A DNA stretch of 64,000 nt from Achromobacter pestifer (GTDB lineage Bacteria; Pseudomonadota; Gammaproteobacteria; Burkholderiales; Burkholderiaceae_B): NCBI RefSeq assembly GCF_013267355.1, contig NZ_CP053985.1, positions 3,906,001-3,970,000 of the forward strand, read 5' to 3'. This document shows, one piece after another, positions 33,507-41,814 of the stretch (positions are counted from its first letter, which is position 1; each line of letters opens with the position of its first letter). A model generated the notes under the pieces. That model worked only from the letters and a program-made list of their open reading frames with translations. It ran no database searches and was not told the origin of the DNA. A program made the translations under genes and the position numbers.

Positions 33507-34499
33507 GTCGGTCCCGCGCGCTTTGCTCTTGGCGCCCGCCGGCGCGCGGGGGCCTTCGCCATGCATGGCGCGCGTCACGGCCGCGCTGCGGTAGAGACTG
33601 CGGATGGCGCCGGCCACGGTGCGTACCGCCAGCGACGAAGGCCGCACGACGGTGGTGGCCAGCACCACGCGCCGCTCGATGACGGGGGCCACCAGGTTGG
33701 CCGCTTGCAGCCTGTTGCTGGCGAGTTCGGCAGCGACCGGGTGGCGCGGCAGGACGGTGTATGCCTCTCCCGACTCGACGATGGCCTTCTGCAGCTGGGT
33801 GGAGTCGGCTTCCACAATGACGTTCAGGGTGATATTGGCGCGCTTGGCCAATTGATCGAGCAACATGCGCACGCCGCTGGGCGCGCTGGGCAGGATCAGG
33901 GGCAGGCGGTCCAGCTTGGCGAAAGGCAGTTCGGCCGCCTGGGTAAGGGTATCGCCGGCGGGGCCGATCAGGCAGGAGGTAAAGGTAAGCAAAGTATCGG
34001 CATCGCTGGGATTCGGCTTGCCGTAGCGATAGGGCATGCCTATGTCTATGTGCCCGGACACCAGCCATTGGTCGATCTGGCCGCCCGATCCCTCGAAGAT
34101 ATGCAGCTTGATGCCTGGATGGCTGCGCCGCATCTTCAGGATCAGCGGAACGATGATGGTCAGATAATGCGATGGCAATGCCCCGATGCGCACGTCCCCG
34201 AAGGGGATGCCCGAGGATTCCGTGATTTCCTGCGAGAGCGCATTGGCTTCGGCCAGCAGGTGCTCGACGCGCGGAAACACGCGCGCGCCCAACTCCGTCA
34301 GCGTCATTCCCCGGCCCGTGCGGCCAAACAGCCGGCCATTGCACTGGGTTTCCAGCTTGCCGATATGCCGGCTGATAGCCGGCTGCGGAATGCCCAGTGT
34401 GGCCGCGGCCGATTTCAGGCTGCCAGTGCGGGCGACTGTCACGAAAGACAGCAGATGGGTCATGTCCCACGTGGCGGGAGAGATCTTCGGCATAGGCAT
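33489..34499 (-). CDS. LysR-family transcriptional regulator
   Basis: This is a 336-aa regulator. The HTH is SLKSAAATLGIPQPAISRHIGKLE, followed by the effector domain (VRIGALPSHYLTIIVPLIL; ESGEAYTVLPRHPV). The C-terminal ~30 residues (GPRAPAGAKSKARGTDSAG) are a basic, disordered tail. Its 3' end overlaps the stop of the fused acyl-CoA dehydrogenase by 18 bp tail to tail. Two ATGs 6 bp apart could start it. It may regulate the divergent CoA-transferase/dehydrogenase genes or the SDR just upstream; no binding site was identified. Confidence 0.85.
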   Translation of the reverse strand: MPMPKISPATWDMTHLLSFVTVARTGSLKSAAATLGIPQPAISRHIGKLETQCNGRLFGRTGRGMTLTELGARVFPRVEHLLAEANALSQEITESSGIPFGDVRIGALPSHYLTIIVPLILKMRRSHPGIKLHIFEGSGGQIDQWLVSGHIDIGMPYRYGKPNPSDADTLLTFTSCLIGPAGDTLTQAAELPFAKLDRLPLILPSAPSGVRMLLDQLAKRANITLNVIVEADSTQLQKAIVESGEAYTVLPRHPVAAELASNRLQAANLVAPVIERRVVLATTVVRPSSLAVRTVAGAIRSLYRSAAVTRAMHGEGPRAPAGAKSKARGTDSAGQA

Positions 34500-34556
34500 G
34501 CAGGCGCGTGGAATGAGCGGATTTCGAGTCTATACCAGCCTGCGCCAGTCCGTGGC

Positions 34557-35288
34557 CTAGAGCGTTACGCCGCCATCCACCGTGATTTCCGCGCCAGTCA
34601 TGTAGGAGCTGTCGTCGGACAGCAGGAAAAGCACCATCGCGGCGACTTCGCCCGCCGTGCCCATGCGGCCCAGCGGAACGCGCTTGACGCGTTCGGCCAA
34701 TTGGTCGGCGGAGCGCACCTTCAGCATGTCCGTGTCTATCGGGCCGGGGTACACCGCGTTCACGCGTATCCCATGCGCCGCCAGGCTTGCCGCCGCGGAC
34801 AGTGTCATGCCGCGCAGGCCCCATTTGGTCGCGCTGTAGGCAAACGATCCGGGAGAAGCGCGCAGCCCGGCGGTGGACGAAATATTGACGATGGACCCGC
34901 CGCCGGCGCGGGTCATCGCGTGCGCCCCGTGCTTCATACCCAGAAAGCTGCCGCGCAGGTTTATCTGCATGTGCCGGTCGAAGGATTCGACCGAGGTCTG
35001 CTCCAAGGGCTGTGGCTGGTAGATCGCCGCATTGTTGACCAGTCCGCTCAAGGGGCCTCGGCTTTCGATGGCAGTCATCGCTGCGGCCCAGCCGTCCTCG
35101 TTCGAGACATCCAGGTGCAGATATTCCGCGTTGGCGCCCAGCATCGCGGCCAGTGCCTGCCCCGCGCCGTCGTCCACATCGGCAATGAAGACAAAGCCGC
35201 CGTCATCGACCCAGCGCCGGGCTTCTTCCGCGCCCTGGCCGCGGGCCGCCCCGGTTATCAGCACGATCCTGTTGTCGAAGCGCCCCAT
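34557..35288 (-). CDS. SDR-family NAD(P)-dependent oxidoreductase
   Basis: This is a 243-aa Rossmann enzyme with ITGAARGQGAEEARR as the cofactor site, NNAA at ~85-88, and catalytic S138, Y151 and K155 (YSATK). Asp38 after the second strand (VFIADVDD) points to NAD rather than NADP. It ends in the usual TVDGGVTL. It lies 57 bp upstream of the LysR gene in the same direction and is divergent from a Bug gene across 235 bp. It is probably an alcohol or 3-hydroxy-acid dehydrogenase of an acid catabolism pathway; the substrate is unknown. Confidence 0.87.
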   Translation of the reverse strand: MGRFDNRIVLITGAARGQGAEEARRWVDDGGFVFIADVDDGAGQALAAMLGANAEYLHLDVSNEDGWAAAMTAIESRGPLSGLVNNAAIYQPQPLEQTSVESFDRHMQINLRGSFLGMKHGAHAMTRAGGGSIVNISSTAGLRASPGSFAYSATKWGLRGMTLSAAASLAAHGIRVNAVYPGPIDTDMLKVRSADQLAERVKRVPLGRMGTAGEVAAMVLFLLSDDSSYMTGAEITVDGGVTL

Positions 35289-35362
35289 GGTCCCCCTCCT
35301 TTTTTGGGTTGTGTGTTTTCCAGCTTAGCGCAGGGGGCTGGCGGTGGGCCGCCTCTGCTTAC

Positions 35363-35376
35363 TGCCAATTTCGGCA
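35363..35376. promoter_or_regulatory. Inverted repeat TGCC-N6-GGCA in divergent region
   Basis: TGCC-AATTTC-GGCA lies between the SDR start (35288) and the Bug start (35524). Size and spacing resemble LysR-type sites, and a LysR gene lies on the SDR side. Evidence is positional only. Confidence 0.3.
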
Positions 35377-35459
35377 ATTCAGGTATGCGTTTTCACGGTG
35401 CGCGCAGCCAGGAGAGCTTGCATAAGATACGGCGAACGGAGCGCGGATGATGACCCGCC

Positions 35460-35471
35460 TTATCCGGATAA
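35460..35471. promoter_or_regulatory. 12-bp palindrome TTATCCGGATAA
   Basis: This perfect palindrome is A/T-rich compared with its surroundings and lies 53 bp before the Bug gene start. It could be an operator overlapping the promoter. No regulator is assigned. Confidence 0.3.
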
Positions 35472-35523
35472 CAAAACAACGGTGCCGCGCCAGGCGGGCC
35501 GCGCCAGCCAAGGAGACAACACA

Positions 35524-36507
35524 ATGAACATGCGGCGCAAAGTATGTGTCGGATTGGGCGCCTGGGCGGCGCTCGCTCAGACCGGGCTACCCTCGATCGG
35601 GCGAGCGGCCGGGGCTTGGAGGCCGGAGCGCCCGGTCCGCTTCATCGTTCCCTTCGCCGCGGGCGGCGCGTCCGATGTGTTCGCCAGGTTGGTCAGCGAA
35701 CCAGCCACGCGCTTGCTGGGTCAAACCATGATCGTCGAGAACAAACCAGGCGGCGGAGGCGTGATCGCGGCCGACTTCGTGGCCAAGGCCACGCCGGACG
35801 GCTATACGCTGCTGATGGCCACGCCTGGCACGCAGCTGACCAATCCCTATCTTTTCAAGTCCTTGCCCTACAACCCCGACACCTTCGTGCCGGCGGGGCC
35901 ATTGTTCGAGGCGCCGAACGTGCTGGTGGTGCATCCCGATGTGCCGGCCAGGACTGTCGCCGAACTGATCGCGCTGGCAAAGAAGGAGCCTCGCCAATTG
36001 AATTTCTCCAGTTCCGGACTGGGTTCCAGTTCGCATCTGTCGGGCGAGATGTTCAAGATGATGGCGGGGGTGGAGATGACCCACGTGCCATATCGCGGCA
36101 GCGCGCCCGCCATGGCGGACCTGATCGCTGGCCGGGTTCAGCTGACCATCGACACGATATCCACCGTGCTGCCGCACATCCGGTCGGGCGCATTGCGCGT
36201 CCTGGGTACGGGCAGCGCCGAGCCGCATCCGGTGTTGCCGGGTGTTCCCACCATCGCGGCGTCATTGCCGGGGTTTGAATCTGGCGCGATCAACTACGTG
36301 CTCGCGCCCGCCGGCACCCCGCCGCAGGTCGCTGCGGGGCTGGCCGACGTTTTCCGGGCGGCGCTGGCCGAACCCGCAACGCAGGCCCGCATCGTCGAAA
36401 TGGGATACACCGTGCTGACCGATACGCCTGATGAATTGCGGGCGCGGATCGCGCGTGAACAGAAGAAATGGAAGCACGTGATCGAAGCCGCGGGCGTGAC
36501 GCTGTGA
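35524..36507 (+). CDS. Bug/TctC-type substrate-binding protein
   Basis: This is a 327-aa secreted protein. The start MNMRRKVCVGLG follows AAGGAGACAACACA. The signal region resembles a Tat/Sec hybrid with MRRK near the start, cleaved near GRAAGAW. Signatures are FAAGGASDVFAR, VENKPGGGGV, DGYTLL and HVPYRGSAPA. It is divergent from the SDR and precedes the sulfur-oxidation genes by 129 bp. A link to the SDR/LysR pair is more likely than one to sulfur oxidation. Confidence 0.88.
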   Translation: MNMRRKVCVGLGAWAALAQTGLPSIGRAAGAWRPERPVRFIVPFAAGGASDVFARLVSEPATRLLGQTMIVENKPGGGGVIAADFVAKATPDGYTLLMATPGTQLTNPYLFKSLPYNPDTFVPAGPLFEAPNVLVVHPDVPARTVAELIALAKKEPRQLNFSSSGLGSSSHLSGEMFKMMAGVEMTHVPYRGSAPAMADLIAGRVQLTIDTISTVLPHIRSGALRVLGTGSAEPHPVLPGVPTIAASLPGFESGAINYVLAPAGTPPQVAAGLADVFRAALAEPATQARIVEMGYTVLTDTPDELRARIAREQKKWKHVIEAAGVTL

Positions 36508-36636
36508 GGGCGCTTGCGCGCGCGGCGTAGTCGAGGACATACTGGGCGTCCCCGGCGGGAGGGCGGCAGCGCGTAGCCTTGCCCGCCGCCATTCCGGTCT
36601 GCTTGCGGGCCAACGTCCACGGGAGCGGTCCTCGGC

Positions 36637-36990
36637 ATGCTTGCCCTGCGGTTTCGTCCACAACCCGGCGCACCCCTGCCCGTCGCGCTCGCCTGTGCGT
36701 TGCTGGCCGTCTCCTGGAGCGCGCCATCGCTGGCCGCGGACCTGGACGTGCAGGCGCAAGCTTGGGCAGCCGCCTGCCTCACCTGTCATGCGCCCGCTAC
36801 GCGGTCGGCGGCGGCAATCCCACCGCTGGAGGGGCGCCCTGCCGACTGGATCGCTACACGCATGCGCGCGCTCGCGGAAACGGCGTCCGACGGCAGCGTC
36901 ATGGGCCAGATCGCGCGAGGCTATAGCGACGCCGAGATTGTCCGCATCGCCGGCTGGTTCGCCGCGCAACCCAAGGCGGCGACCCCATGA
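36637..36990 (+). CDS. Periplasmic c-type cytochrome, flavocytochrome c partner (SoxE/FccA-like)
   Basis: This is a 117-aa protein with a signal peptide (cleavage near SLAADLD) and one heme motif, C47-LTC-H51. A Met for the sixth ligand is available in DGSVMGQIARGYSDAEI. Small monoheme cytochromes of this type take electrons from the flavoprotein of sulfide dehydrogenase. Its stop overlaps the start of that flavoprotein gene by 4 bp, which supports a complex. The ribosome site before the ATG is weak. The 129 bp upstream shows no clear promoter. Confidence 0.8.
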   Translation: MLALRFRPQPGAPLPVALACALLAVSWSAPSLAADLDVQAQAWAAACLTCHAPATRSAAAIPPLEGRPADWIATRMRALAETASDGSVMGQIARGYSDAEIVRIAGWFAAQPKAATP

Positions 36991-38246
36991 AGCGGCGCAG
37001 CATCTTGCTGGGCGCGGCGATGGGCGCAGCCCTGGCCGCGGCGCCCATCGCGCGCGCCGCCAAGCCGCATGTGGTGGTGGTGGGCGGGGGCTATGGCGGC
37101 GCCACCGCTGCGCGCTACTTGCGCTTGCTGGGCGCGGGTGCCGTCGACGTCACGCTGGTCGATGAGAACCCGGCTTTTGTCTCCTGTCCGCTATCGAATC
37201 TGGTGCTGGGCGGCAGCAAGTCCATGGCCGATATCACGGTTGCGCGGGACGGATTGTCGCGCCACGGGGTACGCCTGCTGCGCGACCGGGCCCTCACCAT
37301 CGATGCCGCGGCCCGGCAGGTCCGCCTGGCGAGCGGCGAGCGGCTGTCGTATGACCGGCTGATACTCTCGCCCGGCGTGGACATGCAGTGGCAGCGGATC
37401 GAAGGCATGGACGCGCCAGGCGCGCGAGAACTCGTGTTGCATGCCTGGAAGGCGGGCGCGCAGACCGAGGCCTTGCGGCGCCAGCTGGAGGCGATGCCGG
37501 ACGGGGGTATCTACGTGCTGACCATCCCGCTGGCGCCTTACCGCTGCCCGCCCGCCCCGTACGAGCGAGCCTGCCAGGTGGCGTGGTACTTCAAGCGGCA
37601 CAAGCCGCGTTCCAAGGTGTTGGTCTTCGACGCCAATGCCGACATCACGTCCAAGGCTGCGCTGTTCCGCCGCGCCTGGGCCGATTCCTACGCGAACTAC
37701 ATCGAATACACCCCGCAGTTCGAGGCGGTCGCGGTGGATGCCGCGGGCTTGAGCGTGCAGTTCGAACTGGGCGAGACCGTGCGGGCGGACGTGCTGAACG
37801 TGGTGCCGCCGATGCGCGCCGCGGCCATCGCCGCGGACTCCGGCCTGGCTACGGCCAATGGCGCCTGGTGCGAGGTGGATTTCCTGACATTCGAATCGCT
37901 GGCCGTGCCGGGCATCCATGTGCTGGGCGATGCGATCCAGGTTGCCCCGGCCATGCCCAAGTCCGGTCACATGGCCAACCAGCATGGCAAGACCTGCGCC
38001 GCGGCCGTGCTGGCCTTGCTTACCGGCGGCAGCGTCAATCCGCTGCCGCTGTATGCCAACACCTGCTACAGCTACACCTCCGACCGCGAGGTCATGCACG
38101 TGGCCAGCGTGCACCGCTACGACGCCGCGGCGAAGACCATGTTGCCGGTTGCCGGGGCCGGCGGATTGTCGGCTGAACCCAACGCTAGGGAAACTCCTGA
38201 TGCTCAGGCCTGGGCCCAGGCAATCTGGGGCGACATGCTGGGCTGA
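36987..38246 (+). CDS. soxF: Flavocytochrome c sulfide dehydrogenase flavoprotein subunit (SoxF/FccB)
   Basis: This is a 419-aa periplasmic flavoenzyme. It has a twin-arginine-like start (MKRRSILLG) and the FAD motif VVVGGGYGGATAARYL. C67 in VSCPLSNLVLGG corresponds to the cysteine that binds FAD covalently in known FccB. The redox-active pair is present as C187 (YRCPPAPYERACQ) and C360 (TCYSYTSD). It would oxidise sulfide or polysulfide and pass electrons to the cytochrome encoded just upstream. Set directly before soxC, it is best called SoxF within the sox cluster; fccB is the alternative name. Confidence 0.87.
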   Translation: MKRRSILLGAAMGAALAAAPIARAAKPHVVVVGGGYGGATAARYLRLLGAGAVDVTLVDENPAFVSCPLSNLVLGGSKSMADITVARDGLSRHGVRLLRDRALTIDAAARQVRLASGERLSYDRLILSPGVDMQWQRIEGMDAPGARELVLHAWKAGAQTEALRRQLEAMPDGGIYVLTIPLAPYRCPPAPYERACQVAWYFKRHKPRSKVLVFDANADITSKAALFRRAWADSYANYIEYTPQFEAVAVDAAGLSVQFELGETVRADVLNVVPPMRAAAIAADSGLATANGAWCEVDFLTFESLAVPGIHVLGDAIQVAPAMPKSGHMANQHGKTCAAAVLALLTGGSVNPLPLYANTCYSYTSDREVMHVASVHRYDAAAKTMLPVAGAGGLSAEPNARETPDAQAWAQAIWGDMLG

Positions 38247-38310
38247 TTGCCCCGTTTGACCGTGCAGCCGCCGCCAGGTGTTGCGGCGCAGCGTGCCAAT
38301 CGGCTTCTTT

Positions 38311-38336
38311 ATGTGCAAAGATAATTTGCATATAAC
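38311..38336 (+). promoter_or_regulatory. A/T-rich inverted repeat and candidate promoter before soxC
   Basis: ATGTGCAAA-GATAA-TTTGCATAT (38311-38333) is a 9-bp inverted repeat with one mismatch in a GC-rich genome. TATAAC at 38331-38336 could be a -10, with the weak TTTATG 17 bp upstream. Overlap of repeat and promoter suggests repressor control of the sox genes from soxC on. No ArsR-type SoxR gene is seen in the window. Confidence 0.5.
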
Positions 38337-38379
38337 TACAAAAAATATAGAAGCCGGGCGACGCCCACGGAGGAGAAAG

Positions 38380-39738
38380 GTGGATCGAGAGGCAAAAGTG
38401 GGGCGCCTGCGCAAGGCGCCCGAGAATTTCGTGTCCGCCGATCTGGCACAGGACATCGCCCGTAATGGCCTGGACGACGCCCGGCGAGGTTTCTTGCTGC
38501 GCAGCTTCCAGACGGCGGGCGCCGCGTTGGCCGCCGGCTTGACGGGCAATGCGCTGGCCCAGAAGGCCAGCGGCGGCGACGAGATGATCTTGACGCCGCG
38601 GCCCTGGACGATGTCGCTGGGGCAGCCGGTCGCCGCGCTGCCCTATGGCGTGCCGTCGAAATACGAAGCGAACCTGCAGCGGCGCCAGTCGCCGGGCCTG
38701 ACCCGGGTGCCGGCCTCCTCGGTCGCCTTTGCTCCCTTGCAGGGCCTGTTCGGCATCATCACGCCCAACGGGCTGCATTTCGAGCGCCACCATCAGGGCT
38801 GGGTGGACATCGACCCGGCGCAGCACCGCTTCATGATCAATGGCCTGGTGGCGAAGCCGAAGGTCTACACCATGGACGACCTGATGCGCCTGCCGTCCGT
38901 ATCGCGCATCCACTTCATCGAATGCGGCGCCAATAGCGGCCCGGAATGGGGCAATGCGGCGGTTCCGACGGTGCAGTACACCCACGGCATGCTGTCCTGT
39001 TGCGAGTTCACCGGCGTGCCGCTTTCCGCGCTGCTGGACGACTGCGGCGCCGACCTCAAGCGCGGCAAGTTTGTGCTGGCCGAAGGCGCAGATGGCTCCA
39101 GCATGACGCGCACCATCTCGATGGAGGCGGCGCTGGACGACGTGATCGTGGCCTGGGGCATGAACGGCGAAATGTTGCGGCCCGAGAACGGCTACCCGCT
39201 GCGCCTGGTGGTGCCGGGCGTGCAGGGCGTGTCGTGGGTCAAATGGCTGCGCCGCATCGAAGTCGGCGACCAGCCCTGGAACGCCAAGGACGAGACCATC
39301 CACTACGTGGACCTGATCCCCGGGGGGCAGCACCGCCAGTACACCTCGATCCAGGAGTGCAAGTCCGTCATCACCACGCCGTCGGGCGGACAGGTGTTGC
39401 TGGACAAAGGCTTCTGCAATATCTCCGGCCTGGCCTGGTCGGGTCGCGGCAAGGTCAAGCAGGTCGACGTGTCCGTCGATGGCGGACGCAACTGGCGCAC
39501 GGCGCGGCTGGAAGGGCCGGTCCTGACCAAGAGTCTGACGCGCTTCAACATCGACTGGGTCTGGGACGGCTCGCCCGTCATCCTGCAAAGCCGCGCCCAG
39601 GACGAGACCGGCTACGTCCAGCCGCGTTCGGGCCAGCTGCGCGAAGTGCGCGGCACGCGCTCCATCTATCACAACAACGGCATTCAATCGTGGCGGGTGG
39701 CCGAGAGCGGAGAGGTGAGCAATGTCCACGTTGAATAG
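38380..39738 (+). CDS. soxC: Sulfite/sulfane dehydrogenase molybdenum subunit SoxC
   Basis: This is a 452-aa periplasmic molybdoenzyme. The start is a GTG with GGAGGAGAAAG directly upstream; an ATG frame 34 codons earlier would run through the promoter. A twin-arginine signal is at residues 35-36 (DARRGFLLRSF). The molybdopterin-binding Cys182 is in HFIECGANSGPEW, and the sulfite oxidase dimerisation domain covers the C-terminal ~120 residues. With SoxD it removes sulfane sulfur electrons during thiosulfate oxidation and lets the Sox system make sulfate without sulfur globules. It overlaps soxD by 17 bp. Confidence 0.95.
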   Translation: MDREAKVGRLRKAPENFVSADLAQDIARNGLDDARRGFLLRSFQTAGAALAAGLTGNALAQKASGGDEMILTPRPWTMSLGQPVAALPYGVPSKYEANLQRRQSPGLTRVPASSVAFAPLQGLFGIITPNGLHFERHHQGWVDIDPAQHRFMINGLVAKPKVYTMDDLMRLPSVSRIHFIECGANSGPEWGNAAVPTVQYTHGMLSCCEFTGVPLSALLDDCGADLKRGKFVLAEGADGSSMTRTISMEAALDDVIVAWGMNGEMLRPENGYPLRLVVPGVQGVSWVKWLRRIEVGDQPWNAKDETIHYVDLIPGGQHRQYTSIQECKSVITTPSGGQVLLDKGFCNISGLAWSGRGKVKQVDVSVDGGRNWRTARLEGPVLTKSLTRFNIDWVWDGSPVILQSRAQDETGYVQPRSGQLREVRGTRSIYHNNGIQSWRVAESGEVSNVHVE

Positions 39739-40867
39739 CCTGCGTGCCGCATTGGCCTGTACGGGCCTGGGGCTGGCGATGCTGGCCCCGGGCGCAGGCG
39801 CGGCGGAGAAATTCCCGGGCGTGGGCCGCGATGCCACCGTGGCGGAAGTGGCGGCCTGGGATATCGACGTGCGGCCGGATTTCAAGGGCCTGCCGCCTGG
39901 CAGCGGCACGGTGTTGCGCGGCGGCGATATCTGGGAAGGCAAGTGCGCGTCCTGCCATGGCAGTTTTGGCGAAAGCAACGAGGTCTTCACGCCCATCGTC
40001 GGAGGCACTACCGCCGATGACATCCGCAGCGGGCGCGTGGCGGCGCTGGCCGGCAATTCCCAGCCGCAGCGCACCACGTTGATGAAGGTCAGCACCGTCT
40101 CCACGCTGTGGGACTACATCCATCGCGCCATGCCTTGGGACCAGCCCAAGACCCTGTCGCCGGACGAGGTCTATGCCGTCACGGCCTACCTGCTGAACCT
40201 GGGCGAAATCGTGCCCGAGGATTTCGAGCTGTCCGACAAGAACATCGCCGAAGTGCAGGCGCGCATGCCCAACCGCAACGGCATGACGCGCGAGCATGGC
40301 ATGTGGCTGCCTGGGGATAAGCCCGATACGCAGAACACGGCGTGCATGAGCAATTGCGTCGAGACCGTCAAGGTCACGTCCGAACTGCCGGACTACGCGC
40401 GCAACGCCCATGGCGACATCGCGGCGCAGAACCGCCTGATCGGCCCGGTGCGAGGCGCCAACACGCTGGCGCCACCCTTGGCCGGAGCCGCGGGCAGCAA
40501 TGCCGACGCCGTGCGCCTGCACGCCAGCCAGACCATCGCTTCGTCGGCCGTCGAGGCGCCGCCAGCGGCCGCGCCTGCGCCGGCCAAGCCGGCGGGCGCG
40601 GACCTGGCGGGCGCGCGCCTGGCCACGTCGGGCACCTGCGTCGCCTGCCACGCCGCCGATCGCAAGATGATCGGGCCGAGCTATCGCGACGTGGCGGCCA
40701 AGTACGGCGGCAATGCCGACGCGCACGCCATGCTGGCGCAGAAGATCCGCAAGGGCGGCGGCGGCGTCTGGGGCGCCATGCCGATGCCGCCGAACCCGGG
40801 CGTGAGCGACGACGACCTGAAACGCATCGTGGACTGGATTCTGGCCGGCGCACCCGCGCCGGGTTGA
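39722..40867 (+). CDS. soxD: Diheme cytochrome c subunit SoxD of sulfane dehydrogenase
   Basis: This is a 381-aa periplasmic protein with a signal peptide (cleavage near GAGAAEKF) and two heme motifs, C75-ASC-H79 and C306-VAC-H310. They are separated by a long N-domain and an Ala/Pro-rich linker (APPAAAPAPAKPA). The N-domain with a SoxD-type CMSNC segment and the C-terminal small cytochrome match full-length SoxD. It accepts electrons from SoxC. The start lies inside the end of soxC, so translation is coupled. Confidence 0.94.
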   Translation: MSTLNSLRAALACTGLGLAMLAPGAGAAEKFPGVGRDATVAEVAAWDIDVRPDFKGLPPGSGTVLRGGDIWEGKCASCHGSFGESNEVFTPIVGGTTADDIRSGRVAALAGNSQPQRTTLMKVSTVSTLWDYIHRAMPWDQPKTLSPDEVYAVTAYLLNLGEIVPEDFELSDKNIAEVQARMPNRNGMTREHGMWLPGDKPDTQNTACMSNCVETVKVTSELPDYARNAHGDIAAQNRLIGPVRGANTLAPPLAGAAGSNADAVRLHASQTIASSAVEAPPAAAPAPAKPAGADLAGARLATSGTCVACHAADRKMIGPSYRDVAAKYGGNADAHAMLAQKIRKGGGGVWGAMPMPPNPGVSDDDLKRIVDWILAGAPAPG

Positions 40868-40892
40868 AAACTCAGGGAGAGAGGAGACGGCT

Positions 40893-41375
40893 ATGACGCA
40901 ACAACACATCGATCGGCAGCGACGCAAGGTGGTCGGCCTGGGCACGGTGCTCAGCCTGGCCGTTGCGGCGGGCCTGCTGAGGCCCAGTCAGGCCTGGGCG
41001 GTGCAGGCCGATTGGAACAAGCAGGCCTTCGACGCCAAGAGCATGCAGGACGTGATCAAGGCGCTGGGCGGAGGCGACGCCGTCGCCAGCGACCAGATCA
41101 CACTGGTGGCCCCCGATATCGCCGAGAACGGCGCGGTGGTGCCGGTGGGGGCGGTCAGCAAGCTGCCCAACACCGAGCAGATCTCCATCCTGGTCACCAA
41201 GAACCCGAACGCCCTGGCCGCCAGTTTCACGCTCCCCGCGGGCACCGAACCCGAGGTGGCGACCCGCGTGAAGATGGGCCAGACCTCGGACGTGTACGCG
41301 CTGGTCAAGGCCGACGGCAAGTACTACACGGCGCACAAGGAAATCAAGGTGACCCTGGGCGGCTGCGGCGGTTGA
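40893..41375 (+). CDS. soxY: Thiosulfate oxidation carrier protein SoxY
   Basis: This 160-aa periplasmic carrier has a twin-arginine-type start (DRQRRKVVGLG) and the defining C-terminal swinging arm GGCGG. Its Cys158 holds the sulfur intermediates as they move between SoxAX, SoxB and SoxCD. The ribosome site GGGAGAGAGGAG is strong. It is followed 37 bp later by soxZ, its heterodimer partner. Tat export would carry SoxZ along, since SoxZ has no signal. Confidence 0.96.
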   Translation: MTQQHIDRQRRKVVGLGTVLSLAVAAGLLRPSQAWAVQADWNKQAFDAKSMQDVIKALGGGDAVASDQITLVAPDIAENGAVVPVGAVSKLPNTEQISILVTKNPNALAASFTLPAGTEPEVATRVKMGQTSDVYALVKADGKYYTAHKEIKVTLGGCGG

Positions 41376-41412
41376 TGCGCGCACCGGCTACGAGCAATCA
41401 AGGAGACAGCAC

Positions 41413-41727
41413 ATGGAAGCAAGGCCGATGCGGATCCGCGCCGCGGAGAAAGACGGCGTGATCGAGGTGAAGGTCCTGATGAGCCACATCATGGAAACCG
41501 GGCAGCGCAAGGACGCCGAAGGCAAAGTGGTGCCGGCGCATTTCATCCAGGACGTCGTGGTGAAAAACGGCGACAAGGTGGTGCTCGCGGCGCAATGGGG
41601 GCCGGCGGTGTCGCGCGACCCGTTCCTGTCGTTCAAGTTCAAGGGCGGCGCCAAGGGCGACAAGGTCAGCGTGACGTGGAAAGACAGTGAAGGCGCGACC
41701 CGCACGGACACCACCACGGTGACTTAG
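41413..41727 (+). CDS. soxZ: Thiosulfate oxidation carrier complex protein SoxZ
   Basis: This is a 104-aa immunoglobulin-like protein without a signal peptide, the partner of SoxY. Typical segments are MSHIMETGQRKD, HFIQDVVVKNGDKVV and GGAKGDKVSVTWKDS. It shields the SoxY arm and is exported in complex with it. AAGGAGAC precedes the ATG. The length matches the family. Confidence 0.95.
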   Translation: MEARPMRIRAAEKDGVIEVKVLMSHIMETGQRKDAEGKVVPAHFIQDVVVKNGDKVVLAAQWGPAVSRDPFLSFKFKGGAKGDKVSVTWKDSEGATRTDTTTVT

Positions 41728-41814
41728 CGTTTCGGATGTGTGAAGGAAGGCGGACAAACAATAAACGCCCGTCGGCACGCAAGGCCGGCAGGGCAACCGC
41801 GTGAGGAGACATAC

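Noticed and set aside
38185..40104. Long open frame on the minus strand across soxC and soxD
   Set aside because: It is antisense to two clearly identified sox genes, its translation is rich in Arg, His and Ala with no domain, and such frames are common opposite GC-rich genes.
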